The translations under genes and the position numbers were made by a program. Positions 36,066 to 47,695 of a stretch of DNA of 64,000 bases are shown here, piece after piece. The notes under the pieces are model-generated. The model was not told the DNA's origin. It did not search any database and was given only the letters and a program-made list of their open reading frames with translations. Origin of the DNA: Liolophura sinensis (Eukaryota > Mollusca > Polyplacophora > Chitonida > Chitonidae); assembly GCF_032854445.1 (NCBI RefSeq), contig NC_088300.1:48026984-48090983 (forward strand). Reading direction: 5' to 3'. Numbering within the stretch: position 1 is the stretch's first letter; every line of letters begins with the position of its first letter.

Positions 36066-37080
36066 TAATATTGTGTCATAATCAACATAATACCCCGTTA
36101 GTCTAATGTAATCTTTATGCAGATTAAGGAGAAACGACGAGCAACAGTTGATTCTTGAAAAAGAATCGACAAGGCGCGTTGTTTCACCTACTTAAACGTA
36201 CTTGTAGTAGTATATCAACTATCGATTTTTTTTCATGAATCACGCGGTGTCATTTGAAACAAATAATTATAATAAAAAATGTTACATCCCATTTAGCGTC
36301 AACGAATGCTCTTTCGTGCCGGCTGAGCCGCGTTATTTGCATAGCTAAAATAATATGTGGCCGTTGATCTTTCATGACGTTGTTACATGAAGTTTTTCTG
36401 CAACAGAGTTAAGTTGGAGCCTTTACCTAGTGGGACACCAGTCGTTTGTACTCAATATGGGTTACTACAGCAGAATACACTCAGTGACTCGGTCTATGAT
36501 TAATTATGCGGGAAAGTAAATCTGAATTGATTGAAACTTACAAATAATCCGGGAAAGTCCGATAGTAGATTATACAATTTCTGTCACATTGACATATCCA
36601 GGCCCCAAGATATCCAAAATGTTCGTAATCAGAATGCCACAAAGTAGACCCACCAGTTCACCTTAGTACAAACTCTGTTTTGCTGTTCATGTTTGCGCCT
36701 GAGAGAATTGGTGGACCTCCCTTTTCTCACACTGGCAACAGTTGGGGTATTTGAAATGAAAGCGAAGAACGAAACTGATAGAAAGTAAAGTTCACACTGA
36801 TCAGAAACGAATGGACCCTTCATATATAACATTCTTGGGATCGATTAGACAAAGTATTGAACAAACGTTAAAAGTCGTATAAAAGGAGAAGGTTTTATGG
36901 TCTTCTTGGATACCTCAGTATTGTAATGTTTAAAGGCCTTGTGTTTGTGGTTCGTATCCGTGCACTCACGTTATACAAGTCGTCACCCTTCGCCAGTCAA
37001 ACCACTTACTCGCAAGTATGGATTCTTGAAAAATAATCAACCGCGCCGACAACAGCGTGACCTCACAACAAATGTTAATG
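36066..37080. other. Non-coding stretch, nothing supported
   Basis: AT-rich sequence between two MITE halves. A TATAAAAGG motif at about 36878 has no exon context. Confidence 0.35.
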
Positions 37081-37200
37081 TTGAATTAACAGAATACTAG
37101 GTGTTATATGCTGTACAGAGTATATCATATAATACCTTCTAGCAACACTTAGGCAACAAACCCTCCGTCAAATTTAATAGATTACGTTTTTGAAAGTAGG
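37081..37200. mobile_element. Foldback MITE family M, right half
   Basis: TTGAATTAACAGAATACTAG, CTTCTAGCAACACTTAGGCA and GTCAAATTTAATAGATTACG match the right half of the copies at 24289 and 25428. Confidence 0.5.
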
Positions 37201-37738
37201 TTTATTCCAACTGGGCAACAGCCACGTGAAACGGCGAATACTCGTGGGTTAATTGTAGCCGACCGAAAGACGGGACTGGCTGATCTTGTTTAAGTTCTTC
37301 GTCGTATACTATATAGGGCTGGCTCCCTTTTGAACACATTCGAGATCACGTGCCTTTCTACGTGATCCTACGGTGCAAAGATAAGGCTCGTGTATAGATG
37401 GGCGCCATCAGCGCAATGATTTCCTCCCAAATTTGAGGTTAATTGTTGATAGAGGAGTATCAGATATTTAATAAGAATTTTCATATTCCTTGAGTCTAAA
37501 TCTGTATTAATCAAATATATCAAAAATATATATCTAAAACATCCAAAAAGTGAGCTATTTACTCACGTATTACCTCATGAATATTAAGTTATTTAACAAG
37601 TAAGTGCCCACGAAAGACGTCATGAAAAGAGAGTTCGAAGAAGTAATCGCGTGTCAAGGTGAGCGGTGGCGTTTCTGTACAGCTAAAGGCAAAGCAGGTG
37701 ACCGCTCTCCGTGCGGCATGTGAGAAAAGAGATATCAT

Positions 37739-38030
37739 TGCAGTCTAATCTAATTTATTTATTTGATTGGTGTTTTACGCCGTACTCAAGAATATTTCAC
37801 TTATACGACGGCGGCCACTATTATAGTGGGTGGAAACCGGGTATAGCCCGTGGGGGAAACCCACGACCATCCGCAGGTTGCTGGAAGACCTTTCCACGTA
37901 CGGCCGGAGAGGTAGTTAGCATGAGCTGGACTTGAACTCACAGCTACCGCATTGGTGAGAGACTCCTGAGTCATTACGCTGCGCTAGCGCGCTAACCAAC
38001 TGAGCCACGGAGGTCCCCTGCAGTCTAATC
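37739..38030 (-). repeat. SINE family A, full length with 12-bp target-site duplication
   Basis: The element spans 37751-38018 between perfect repeats TGCAGTCTAATC at 37739-37750 and 38019-38030. On the minus strand the head reads TCCGTGGCTCAGTTGGTTAG (A box) with a B box GTGAGTTCAAGTCC. The body holds CGGCCGTACGTGGAAAGGTC and the end AACACCAATCAAATAAATAA. It is the best reference copy for family A in the window. Confidence 0.95.
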
Positions 38031-38444
38031 GGCTGGGTTTGGTAAAAATATTGTATATCAGCTTTGTGCCTTGGGTCACCCAGCGTAGAGAACACAGTGA
38101 AGAACTCACTTTAACTATTGTTGTACTAGTATCCCCTGTAAATTCGTTTATGCAAAATCAAGTGGTAAGTGTGTAAATATATCTAAATTTCCATAGTTCA
38201 GCTTGAGCATGGACGGAAATGACAATAATACCCACGAAGTCATCGCGTGCAGTTCATTACATACGGCAAAAGTAGTCATCTCAGATGAGGTGACGTAATG
38301 CATGAGCCTCTCTTTGGACGTCGCTATTGTAAAAAGTATGGTGCCCAAGTCTATTAGAGATGTAATCTCAGCGGAGTCAGTATGTACATCTCTATTTTAG
38401 AATGTTTGAACAGGCAGATGCTAGTTGGCGTACACGCCATTATA

Positions 38445-38475
38445 CCCCCCCCCCCCCCCCACACACACACACACC
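38445..38475. repeat. (C)16 followed by (AC)n
   Basis: A 16-base C run continues directly as about seven AC units, the same compound as at 2817. Confidence 0.95.
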
Positions 38476-39648
38476 CACATCTCACATCACACATTTGTGT
38501 TTTAAAACAACACTCATATATTCGTTGAGTTTCAGATCATGTTTTATATTTCTGAAGCCCTTTGCACTCGACTGACAACCTCTCGCAGTCGATAAGAACT
38601 GTTCATTGCTTGTAAATGTATACTCCAAAGTAAACAGATGGCATTTCCACGAGACGTTCGTGCTGATACATATTTTTTCCGACGTTACCGTCTACAACAT
38701 ACCCTCGTTGAACTGGGCCTTGCGTTTATGCAGTGTACCTGTATATTGAATAAAACCCCAAAGAAATATATTGCTTACGTTTGGTAAACTTCATAGTATT
38801 GCATGATAAATATAAACAAATCTAACTCTTCGATAAAATACTATTGGAATAGGAATTAAGAATAATTAGGAATTTCAGAATATATATATATAGTTTAAAT
38901 TTTATCAAGCTGGTAAGTGTCATCAAACAAAGGGATTGGCTGGACCTACCTCTGTACTCTGTCATATGCCATACCATATACACAGAGAAAGAATGACTTG
39001 GACTTTTTATAACAGGGAGCGGCGTAAAACACCAATGAAATAAATCAACAAATCAAACCGGAGGTGTTCTGAATCTGTATATTAGAATATTAGTGGGTTA
39101 CCTTAAACTTGATCGTTTTTGTTTGGTTCTTTGCGGAAGCTTTTTTTTTATATGTGTATTATACTGACTTACTAGCCCCGGAAATAGAAGATATTGATGA
39201 GGGATCACGTCACGTGTTACTTCTATCCCACATACATATAATACAATACCGGAAACTTTATCACCATTTCAATGGTTGAATAGCCCTCTCTCATCAGGTA
39301 TGTATTAGCAGGCAAATTTTTGTCACTGCATACATTTGTTTTCGGATTAAGTAATATTTTATAATATAATGCACGTACTATCCGTATACTTTTTCATAGA
39401 TTGTGGATTAATACTCTCTTTATTTCGACGAAACAGAATATGTAGGTATGAATACAATATATATAAAATTATTTACATTATTTCATACAGGATGACTAGT
39501 TATACTAGCTATGACTAGTAACTAGCAATATAATATACCATTGGTACATAAATATACCGTAGGTATGATGTGCCAGCAATGAATATCCAGTTGTTTGAGT
39601 ATGATTTGTACACCTCACATTATCACTGAATCTTTCACGAAGGTGTTT
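38476..39648. other. Non-coding stretch, nothing supported
   Basis: AT-rich with short TA runs. CTGGGCCTTGCGTTTATGCA at about 38716 may be a scrap of repeat family D. GCGTAAAACACCAATGAAAT at 39023-39042 is a family A tail fragment. Confidence 0.4.
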
Positions 39649-39702
39649 AATGGGGTGGCACGACGTTAAACCCCAAGCACTCACTCACTCAATGGGGTGG
39701 CA
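39649..39702 (+). repeat. 30-bp SINE family B stub with 12-bp target-site duplication
   Basis: Only the last 30 bp of family B (39661-39690; CGACGTTAAACCCCAAGCAC then TCACTCACTC) lie between perfect repeats AATGGGGTGGCA at 39649-39660 and 39691-39702. This is an extreme 5' truncation at insertion. Confidence 0.88.
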
Positions 39703-40181
39703 TTTCGCGCCAGCTTTCCTGCATGACGCCCCAACAATGAAATAGTTTGACTTTTTGTTCTTAGATACATTGTTCGACTGGAATACAATCGCATTTATCA
39801 AAAGATTGCCGATGAAATAGGCATATTTTGCATAAGTTGTTTGATGTAACTAGAAGCCTGATAGCGGGTCAAAGAAACAATTTTATTAAATATATTTTAA
39901 ACGAGCATTTCCTTTTTTTGTGGGGTAATACCAGAATAAATGCTGTATGCCTTATATGAGATATGTAAGTTTCGGCTTGCATAATTCATATAACATAGTA
40001 TGATAATGCAATGAACTGACAAATTACTGTTATACAGGACATGTCATTTCCGGCCGAGTCGTGTGGATATAAGGTTATGTGTAAGGTCGGCGCTTTGTGC
40101 GTTTCTCTCCGCATTATTCGGACATCAGTATGCAAATGTGACAGGTGACTGATCCAAAACCGACACCTTATACATGCGGCG

Positions 40182-40189
40182 TATAAAAG
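40182..40189 (+). promoter_or_regulatory. Possible TATA box (TATAAAAG)
   Basis: GCGGCGTATAAAAGCGG is a canonical TATA box with GC-rich flanks, which is rare in this AT-rich context. A start would be expected near 40212. TATAAAAG also occurs near 36878 and 45112 without GC flanks, so chance is possible. Confidence 0.3.
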
Positions 40190-41057
40190 CGGAAAGGAGT
40201 GATGATTGCTTTTGTAGACAACACGGGCGAACAAAGCTATATTCCCCTGCTGTATACATGTAGGTATATTAATAGGCTCGCGATGTCATGGCTAAAACAA
40301 TTCGTGGTTTAATTTTTCGATCACACAAGATTTGCAGGTATACAGTTGAAAAGCCAGCGCGGGTTATCTGATCACACGGTATACATGTCTATATCCTTAT
40401 TAATAGAAGGCAGCCAATGGAAGAGATCCCACCATTACGTTTAGATGTGTACACACGCGGGACTCCGAGAATAGATTTTTACCTGAGTTTACCTGGAAGT
40501 TATCATTTGCTCAGCCACATAATGTCTCTTCGGCAAAATTTGACAGCCCGGGGTTGCTGTGTGGCATGAGGCTCTATGTACACATAGAGAGGTGCATGGG
40601 TGTCGGCGTATATAATGTTGTTAGCAAATCATACCTTTTCCTAGAACCGAGGAATTATATACAGGCGATTTCAGTTGAAAAACGCTATGTTAAGACTGTG
40701 ATCTCAAACGCTACGAAAGGATTTACCTCAACTTACCTCGTTTAGCGGACTTAACGGAAACAGCAGATACTCATATCCCGGAATGCTACTAGTAATTTTT
40801 TTTTTTTGCAAAGACGGAGGCTTTAGAACAACTGGACCGGTGTGATATCCGGCGTGACGGACTTCATCAGGACTTGTAAGACCAGATCTCCCTATAAGAA
40901 CAGTTCCTTGGAGTTAAGGGATTACCTGCTATACAGGTGCACATGAAGACTTACTTGTTGATGATCGCTGATTAAGACAATTGATGACTACATGGAAAAT
41001 CTCAAGCGATCATTGTACACAAGGCTTTCTCTTTAGTGCGGGTTCTCTCGATTTAAA

Positions 41058-41121
41058 TGAAACTGACGAAAACTGCAGCTTCGACAAATTCAACACCTAT
41101 TTCTGGTATACAGTTTTTAAG
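41058..41121 (+). CDS. Possible short first exon before a consensus 5' splice site
   Basis: ATG at 41058 opens a frame (MKLTKTAASTNSTPISGIQF) that runs into AAG|GTGAGTTT, a perfect 5' splice site at 41121/41122. Without splicing it stops one codon later. The TATA-like site lies about 0.9 kb upstream. There is no downstream exon or homology to support it. Confidence 0.2.
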
Positions 41122-41445
41122 GTGAGTTTCAAGTAATTCTTTGGAAATCGCATGCCGGCAACTTTTGTCAGCCACGATAATAATCATTATTGTATTTTCA
41201 TTTAGGCTAACATTAATAATTTACATCACATATACTTATGCTATGTGAACGGATGCATTCCTGACGCAAACGCCGTTCAACCGTACCTACATTTGCGGTC
41301 GATCCCTTATACCTATTGTATATAAAATTAAATATACTTTGTGCCTTACTAACATCTTGCAATTTCATCCATAGAAACAAAATAAAATTACCCCGCCCGC
41401 CCTCACCTTCCAAAAAAAAAAAAGAAGGAAAGTGTGAATCGTGCA

Positions 41446-41634
41446 TGTATTGTGTACCATTAGGTGCAAGTCCAAAACCGATGAACTCTTCGTGTATTGT
41501 GTACCATTAGGTGCAAGTCCAAAACCGATGAACTCTTCGTGTATTGTGTACCATTAGGTGCAAGTCCAAAACCGATGAACTCTTCGTGTATTGTGTACCA
41601 TTAGGTGCAAGACCAAAACAGGTGATCTCTTCTC
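41446..41634. repeat. 47-bp minisatellite, four units
   Basis: TGTATTGTGTACCATTAGGT recurs at 41446, 41493, 41540 and 41587. The first three units are essentially identical; the last has ACCAAAACAGGTGATC changes. A very recent local amplification. Confidence 0.95.
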
Positions 41635-41821
41635 AACAATATTTTAAAGACAAAAATGTCTGAACTACATATAATTGCACTGTTAGCACATAAAGAATTT
41701 GATGAGAATTTGATCTCTACTGCATGATATCCTCTCATTAACACTTTCCAAAATTCCTTTTCCATGTAGTCATCAATTGTGACGTTCCTTGTCAGAACAA
41801 AGGGAAACCCCAACGCAAATG

Positions 41822-41890
41822 TTAAGAAACCCCCAGATGGCGGATTTGAACCCGCGATCTCATTTGTTAAACTCATTAATCTTATTAGTC
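41822..41890 (-). repeat. tRNA-like 3' half (SINE or tRNA relic)
   Basis: On the minus strand GAGATCGCGGGTTCAAATCC-GCCATCTGGGGG is a good T-arm with B box and an acceptor-like end. The 5' half does not give a convincing A box or anticodon loop, so I do not call a tRNA gene. Confidence 0.4.
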
Positions 41891-43657
41891 ATGCGTATAA
41901 TTTGAAGACAACTTTGGCAGAGTGAGCCGTTATGCCCTGAGAATACTAAAAAGAGAGAGAAGGCATAAGAATTATTGTGAGATAGATTTCATTTCTCGTA
42001 TGTTTGAGTATTTTTTTTTTTAGGCTGTTAACACATATGAGGTAGCTAGTGATGTCGACTGACCGCAAATTATGCAAGTGGAATTCACGTATTGTTTAAG
42101 TCCCCTGTCGACATGATTGTATATATCAATAAAATTCTAGTTTACGAGAAAAAAAGTAACTCAAAAGAAATTGCTTTAGACACAATGACAAAAAATGCCA
42201 GCGTATGAGGTATGACGTAATTGTAGCTATGGTCTAAAGTGAAGTATAATGTTCTCCCACTATACTTCCTGTGGTCCCCAAGCTTTGCTGTTAACAGAAA
42301 AAAGATGGAACATCACTGATGTATTCTGACTTTTTTCATGTGAATGTCATGAATCTTATTTGCGTGTGAAAACTAAGTGTGTGTCATTCTTATTTTTGTC
42401 AATGAGAAATGAGAGCTGTTAAGGAGCCTATGCATTGCTCGCCATGTATCGCGTCATCCGACAGTGAAAGGTACAGGGCCATTAGGTTACTGAGTCTTGG
42501 GAATAATACGGTTTCCATTATTGAACTCGAATATACCTCAATGGCGCATATACAAGCTTTAAACGATCACATGATTAAACGACCACTTTAAAGGTACAAA
42601 TCACATTCTAACACATCTGACAAATGTGTACTACACAGAGAATAGAGACGTCGACTGCATATATCGGACTGTAAATGCAGTGATTGTTTTTCACCCCACC
42701 CAACGTAACGTCATAGCGTTCAGCAGGGTTGTTCCAACCGCAGGGAGGACAGGTTGGTACCGCATACCGCAACGTATGAAAACATATATGACGTCATCAA
42801 CATGAAGCCGTGCAATCTTTATGTAGTTCAACATATTTAACGTTGGGCTGAATACTTATACTTGCTGACAGATCTATGACTATTAAGCAACTACGAAATG
42901 TAAACAACGAAAAGCGACAGAAAAAATCCACGTATACGTGTTAATTTATTTATTTTAATTTTCCATCGACATTTTGACGGCCACTGTCAGTCAAAAACGT
43001 CCAGTCTATGGCATTTTATGTGGCAAATAAAATAAGCGCCCATATAAAAACCCGAGTACATCTTTTTCCCATGTTTGGCGCACGGATATCTGGTGACTAA
43101 GTGTCGGAAATATCCAAGCCTGCGGGCCTTCATCCCGAGCTACATGTTATCAGTGACGGCACAAAACAGTTGAGCTCGCCAAGAGTCCGTAACTGGGAAC
43201 ATCCACCGAACAGTACCAGCGTGCGTGTAGATAATTTACCGAGTGCATTCACTACCGCTGACTCCCCTAGCTTCTTGCGTAGCGCTTGCCACCTTGTTAA
43301 CTAAATATCCCGTTCATGATTGCCGTCTGTCGATCTCGTCGTAGTTTTATTTCTATATCTCAACACTCCCGACTGAAATCTTTGCTCGAAAACTTATTTT
43401 AGGAATGCCAGAAACTCATGCAAAAACCAACGTGGACATATCACGTGCGAAACGCGACATTCTCAGTGGTTCTCGACATGTGGACCCTGTAGTTTTTTAA
43501 AGTGGACTCTTCCATGGAGCGATCGACGCAAGAGAAGTGTGATCAAAATAAAGGGGCTAATAGGTATCAGGTTGAAAATCGGAAGGGAGTAAAAACTGAA
43601 AATTAGTGTAAAATGCACGTGAACGGGTGATGTTTTAGAATAGAAATAATGGGTCCA
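41891..43657. other. Non-coding stretch, nothing supported
   Basis: Mixed composition. The 67-codon plus frame at 43101-43304 sits in a GC-richer patch but has no signature, and the opposite strand shows none either. Confidence 0.3.
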
Positions 43658-43758
43658 TTCACTGCAAAAACTGCAGTAAAAAAGGAAGTGTAAATTGTTT
43701 TTGAACGAGGCCTGCGGATAATTTTTACTGCAGTTACCACAGATTATACGCAGTGAAT
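43658..43758. mobile_element. Small MITE-like element
   Basis: Left TTCACTGCAAAAACTGCAGT-AAAAA pairs with right TTTTTACTGCAGTTACCACA-...-CAGTGAA. The right arm has about 12 extra bases. The core of 40 bp is non-coding. Confidence 0.6.
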
Positions 43759-45753
43759 AAAGCCGTTACTTCTTAATCAGTCAATCGCTTTTAACTGTGT
43801 ATATTTCACTATAGCTATATACATTTTCATCAGTTAGCTATTCGCTTGATGAACTTTCAGATATTTTGAAAGGGTCGGTATAGTTTTGCTTTTACTACAA
43901 CCCACATGATTATGCGGAAGGTTAACATTTCACACCAAACTTTGTTATTGTGGGACGTACAAACTGAACACTTTGGTTAACAGAATTATAAGGGGAGTAA
44001 TGAAAGGAAATGAGAAAGAAATAGTGAGAGAAAAGCAGATCGGAATTGTGGAACAGGTTGGGAACCGAGGTGTTAAAAAGTTGCGAATGGAATTGTGACA
44101 GGCGTGCCGAACGAAATTGTGACAGAGATGGCGATAATAATTGTAAACAGTTTGGCCTATTCGAACTTGACTCCTCGTAGGTCGAGTTTATATCCCTTTG
44201 ACCTGTATATTAAAACGTTATTTGAACAGTTCACCTTACTGACTTTATGATTAGGCTATATCATTGAATGGTATTTTGCAACACCAATGCCAACGTTAGC
44301 GCTATAAATTAAGAGGGGAGTGTGGACAACTGTTTTATACACCTTGCAATGTTTCCTCTCCGTATCAGAGCTACAAGAGGCTGGAATTCTGCACACTGAT
44401 TATAATTCATTCCTCAAAAATTTTAGGGAGGATGGTGAATTCTAATACATTTTAAAAGTTTATCTAAATACAGCAAAATGAAAGTTATCATTTTAATGTC
44501 AGCTATGACATTATATAAGAGGAAATATAGGTTGGCTTTTTCCCCCCAAAGTTAAAAAAACACAGTCAAATTGCCATGTAGTAATGCATGCATGGTGTTT
44601 AGGCCAATTTACTTAACAGTGGATAATGTTTTACTCCAGCCAAAAATGGAGATTGTCAAAATCGACCAAAAGAGGGTTAACTGTAAATCTTTAATGCGTG
44701 TCGCAAAGTTTAACCGTGCATTACACATAGACACCTTTTTTGTCCAGACTACAATGGCATTGTTTTTATTTGTCGATTGTTATTTAGTCAGACAAGTGAT
44801 TATTTACTTCAAGCTGAAAGGCCGATAGGACAAGCCGCAGGTGTTGATTTTAAACGATATCGTAGTTGATCACGGATATATCCTTCGAGCCTGTGTGTGA
44901 GTCTTCTGTACTGTTATATACGCACACTGATTTCAATTGTCTGGAGAAGTCACCCAACCACATAAGCAATAAATGAGGTATTGTGTACCATTGTCTTCGC
45001 AATAATGTCATGAGATTGTGGTTTTGTGTTTTGTGTTTTTTGTTTTTTTTTTTTGCTGTACTTCCTATATATTCTTTTGATTATCATGAACTATTTATAT
45101 ATTTGAGAAAAACTATAAAAGGAAAGACCCTTTCAACGTAAATTGAATATCATTTTGATCCAGGCATGCATGCATTTCCACACAAGATGCACGCAAATAT
45201 GGATGTCGTGCGGGCATACTATTCTTATTTTATTTCCGCCTAATTTATGCATATTTGATCACCAATCGCTTTCAGTCATGCAGATACGGTGTGAGTCTAT
45301 TGTTTCTATCTCCAGCGATCGGCATATTTTCCATGTGTGCCGATCGATGTTATCTGATAATCTCGATTTTGAAGCGAGAACTAATTAACTGGAGAAACGC
45401 TCCAAACTTCTCGGTCATGTTTTCCGTGTATAATACTTTTCCAGTTCACGAAAACGTTATATAAAAAGCACGAAAACTTTTGTCACCAGTAGATTTAATC
45501 TCTCCCCCATTAGTGCTAATCATCCACCATTGCCGCTAAACGTAACTTGATGCTAAATTTAGACTCACCTGCTATTGTCGGAAGCTTAGCCATTCATGAC
45601 CGGAAAACCCATCCGTCAAAATTAACATACAGTGCGAGTTTTATATGCAAAAGAGTTTTATCGGGGCATCTTTTTTACGCGTGAATATTTCAAATAAGTG
45701 GTAGTAAATGACATTCCGACAATACAACATCACCAAGTCCTAACAAGTCTTTT
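43759..45753. other. Non-coding stretch, nothing supported
   Basis: AT-rich, with a T-rich run at 45029-45055. Several short frames show no family signatures. Confidence 0.35.
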
Positions 45754-45862
45754 TGTACTGCTGTGTTTTTTTCTTGTTTTTTTTTTTTGTTGTTGTTTTC
45801 TTTTTTGTTTTGTTTTTTTGTTGTTTTTTTTTTTTGTTTCATTTTTTAAAAATGTTTTCATA
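45754..45862. repeat. T/G low-complexity tract
   Basis: About 100 bp almost wholly of T with scattered G and few C. Its Phe/Val-rich open frames are compositional artefacts. A similar T-rich tract lies at 49223-49283. Confidence 0.9.
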
Positions 45863-47441
45863 CATTTCTCTTTTTTCCAACCTGTCACGATGTGACGTCA
45901 TTTATGGGGATATGCGGTGCTTTTTTCAGTCTTAACACAGACAGGAGGCTGCTCACACAACGGTGTCAGTTGTTTATCCTTCGCATTTCCCGGTACTGTA
46001 AAATCTTCAATTCTCTCTCCGTTTCCTCAAATTTGTATAGCTTAACACGTCAGGCTGTTGGTGATAACCTGACACTTACGTAATTTGACTGAGAGGAAAA
46101 CAGCTTTCGTTTCTTTTTAATACATCTTGGGAAGGCCTTTCCAGATCAGTTTTGACAGCTATGCCAACGCCCCCTATAGTGTCCGTTCTTCTCAAGGAAA
46201 ATAATATTCAATTTTGTCACGTATTTGGCGGCAGTCATATGTGTCTTCCGCATTTTTAGCCAGGATTGTTTTTTGTTTTTTATAATCTCTCGGCCAGGAG
46301 AGTAGAAACCATTGACTCTTTTCACCGTGAACCAAGTTTACAAATCCACCAAATAAGATTGCAAATGATAAGTACCGGAACAGCATATCGTGTAAGAGTT
46401 TGAGGTTCATTTTCAGTCAACCTTTAAAACAATCGCAGTGTACAGAAGCTGTTGGAAGAACTAATAGTGAGTATTTTTATTTATTATTAATTCACATCGG
46501 TGTAGGCATGTGACAGATCTTCATAAACACTTTTATTTCAGCCGGAAAAGTCGCTTCTTGGGCTGTGTGTGTTTATTCATTTCCGCGTTCTGTGCAACCG
46601 TTTGGCAGTTATCACGTGACTGTCACAAGTCGGCATCTTTGCTTGCCACCATGGATATAACGCATTATGCATAAGTAGTAGAACTGAAATCGAAATAGAC
46701 CTAATTTTCGTGTCATTGTGAGTTATTTTTATTTCTGCACGAAAACTTTCATAAATTTTGTCAGTCTATTCATTATGATTTCATGTTATATTCAGTATAT
46801 GACTGTGTCACGACTGAGCACTGTTTTATTTGTCTAACCAGTTCTTAGAACTGAGTTGTTGGTATATGTTGTTTTGTGCCCCAAATGTCTATAATTTTTC
46901 GAAGCATTGTTTACTTACCGTAAGTAAAGTAAGCCTTCGTGTTGTTTTTATCAAAATCTGATCCCAGTCAAATTTTCATGGAGGCTACTCATTTGTGATA
47001 GACTTATTTAAAAGATCTCAGAATAAACTACCATGTCTGAAATTTTTTTTTTACACTCAGGCAACTTTATATCTAAGCCAGGTCCAATAAAGGTACTAGT
47101 CATAACAGCCTTGTCATGTAGTGCTGCTTTCATGGACACAGTACAACGGTGTCTAATAAAGAGCATTAAACCCCAACCCCATTAAATAATGTTGACTTTT
47201 TTGGTCATGGTGATATGTATAACATACAAACATGTGTTCTAACGTATTCATACAATACGGTCCTCTTGCTCTTTTTGAGCTCTGCATGTAAAAGTTGTGG
47301 GCTCCAATTCAAACTAAAATCCAGAAATATTTGCTGTTATTTTGAGAACGGTAGAAAAAAAATGAAACTGCATGTATGAAGAATAATCAATTTATTGACA
47401 AGTTGCTATTCTGATTTGTTCCAGTACTCGTACTTACCAAA
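45863..47441. other. Non-coding stretch, nothing supported
   Basis: A good Kozak context (GCCACCATGG) at about 46647 opens only seven codons. The 72-codon minus frame at 46192-46410 has no signature. Confidence 0.35.
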
Positions 47442-47695
47442 ACCTCGCTGGCTCAGACGGGTAAAACGCTTGCTCAGTGTCACAATCAGACACCTTGGCC
47501 AGTGGAGTCGCGTGTTCGAATCCAGCTGTCCCTCTTTCAGTTGCGGATTTAAGTCAAAAAGTTTGTCATGTGCCTGCTGAAGATCGGTCGTTTAGACATT
47601 CTGTTTAATTATTGTACTCATCAACCCTCAGTCTTATAAGCGAAAAAAGTCGAGTACGGGTGTTAAATACCAATCAATCAATCAATCGATTTGAT
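47442..47695 (+). repeat. tRNA-derived SINE, separate family with (CAAT)n tail
   Basis: CTCGCTGGCTCAGACGGGTA (A box) and GTGTTCGAATCCAGC (B box) head the element. The 3' end is GTCGAGTACGGGTGTTAAAT-ACCAATCAATCAATC. The central body differs from families A and B. Confidence 0.8.

Noticed and set aside
41822-41890. tRNA gene on the minus strand
   Set aside because: The T-arm half is good, but the D-arm and anticodon loop could not be formed.
45698-45935. Phe-rich membrane-like small proteins
   Set aside because: They follow from a T/G low-complexity tract.
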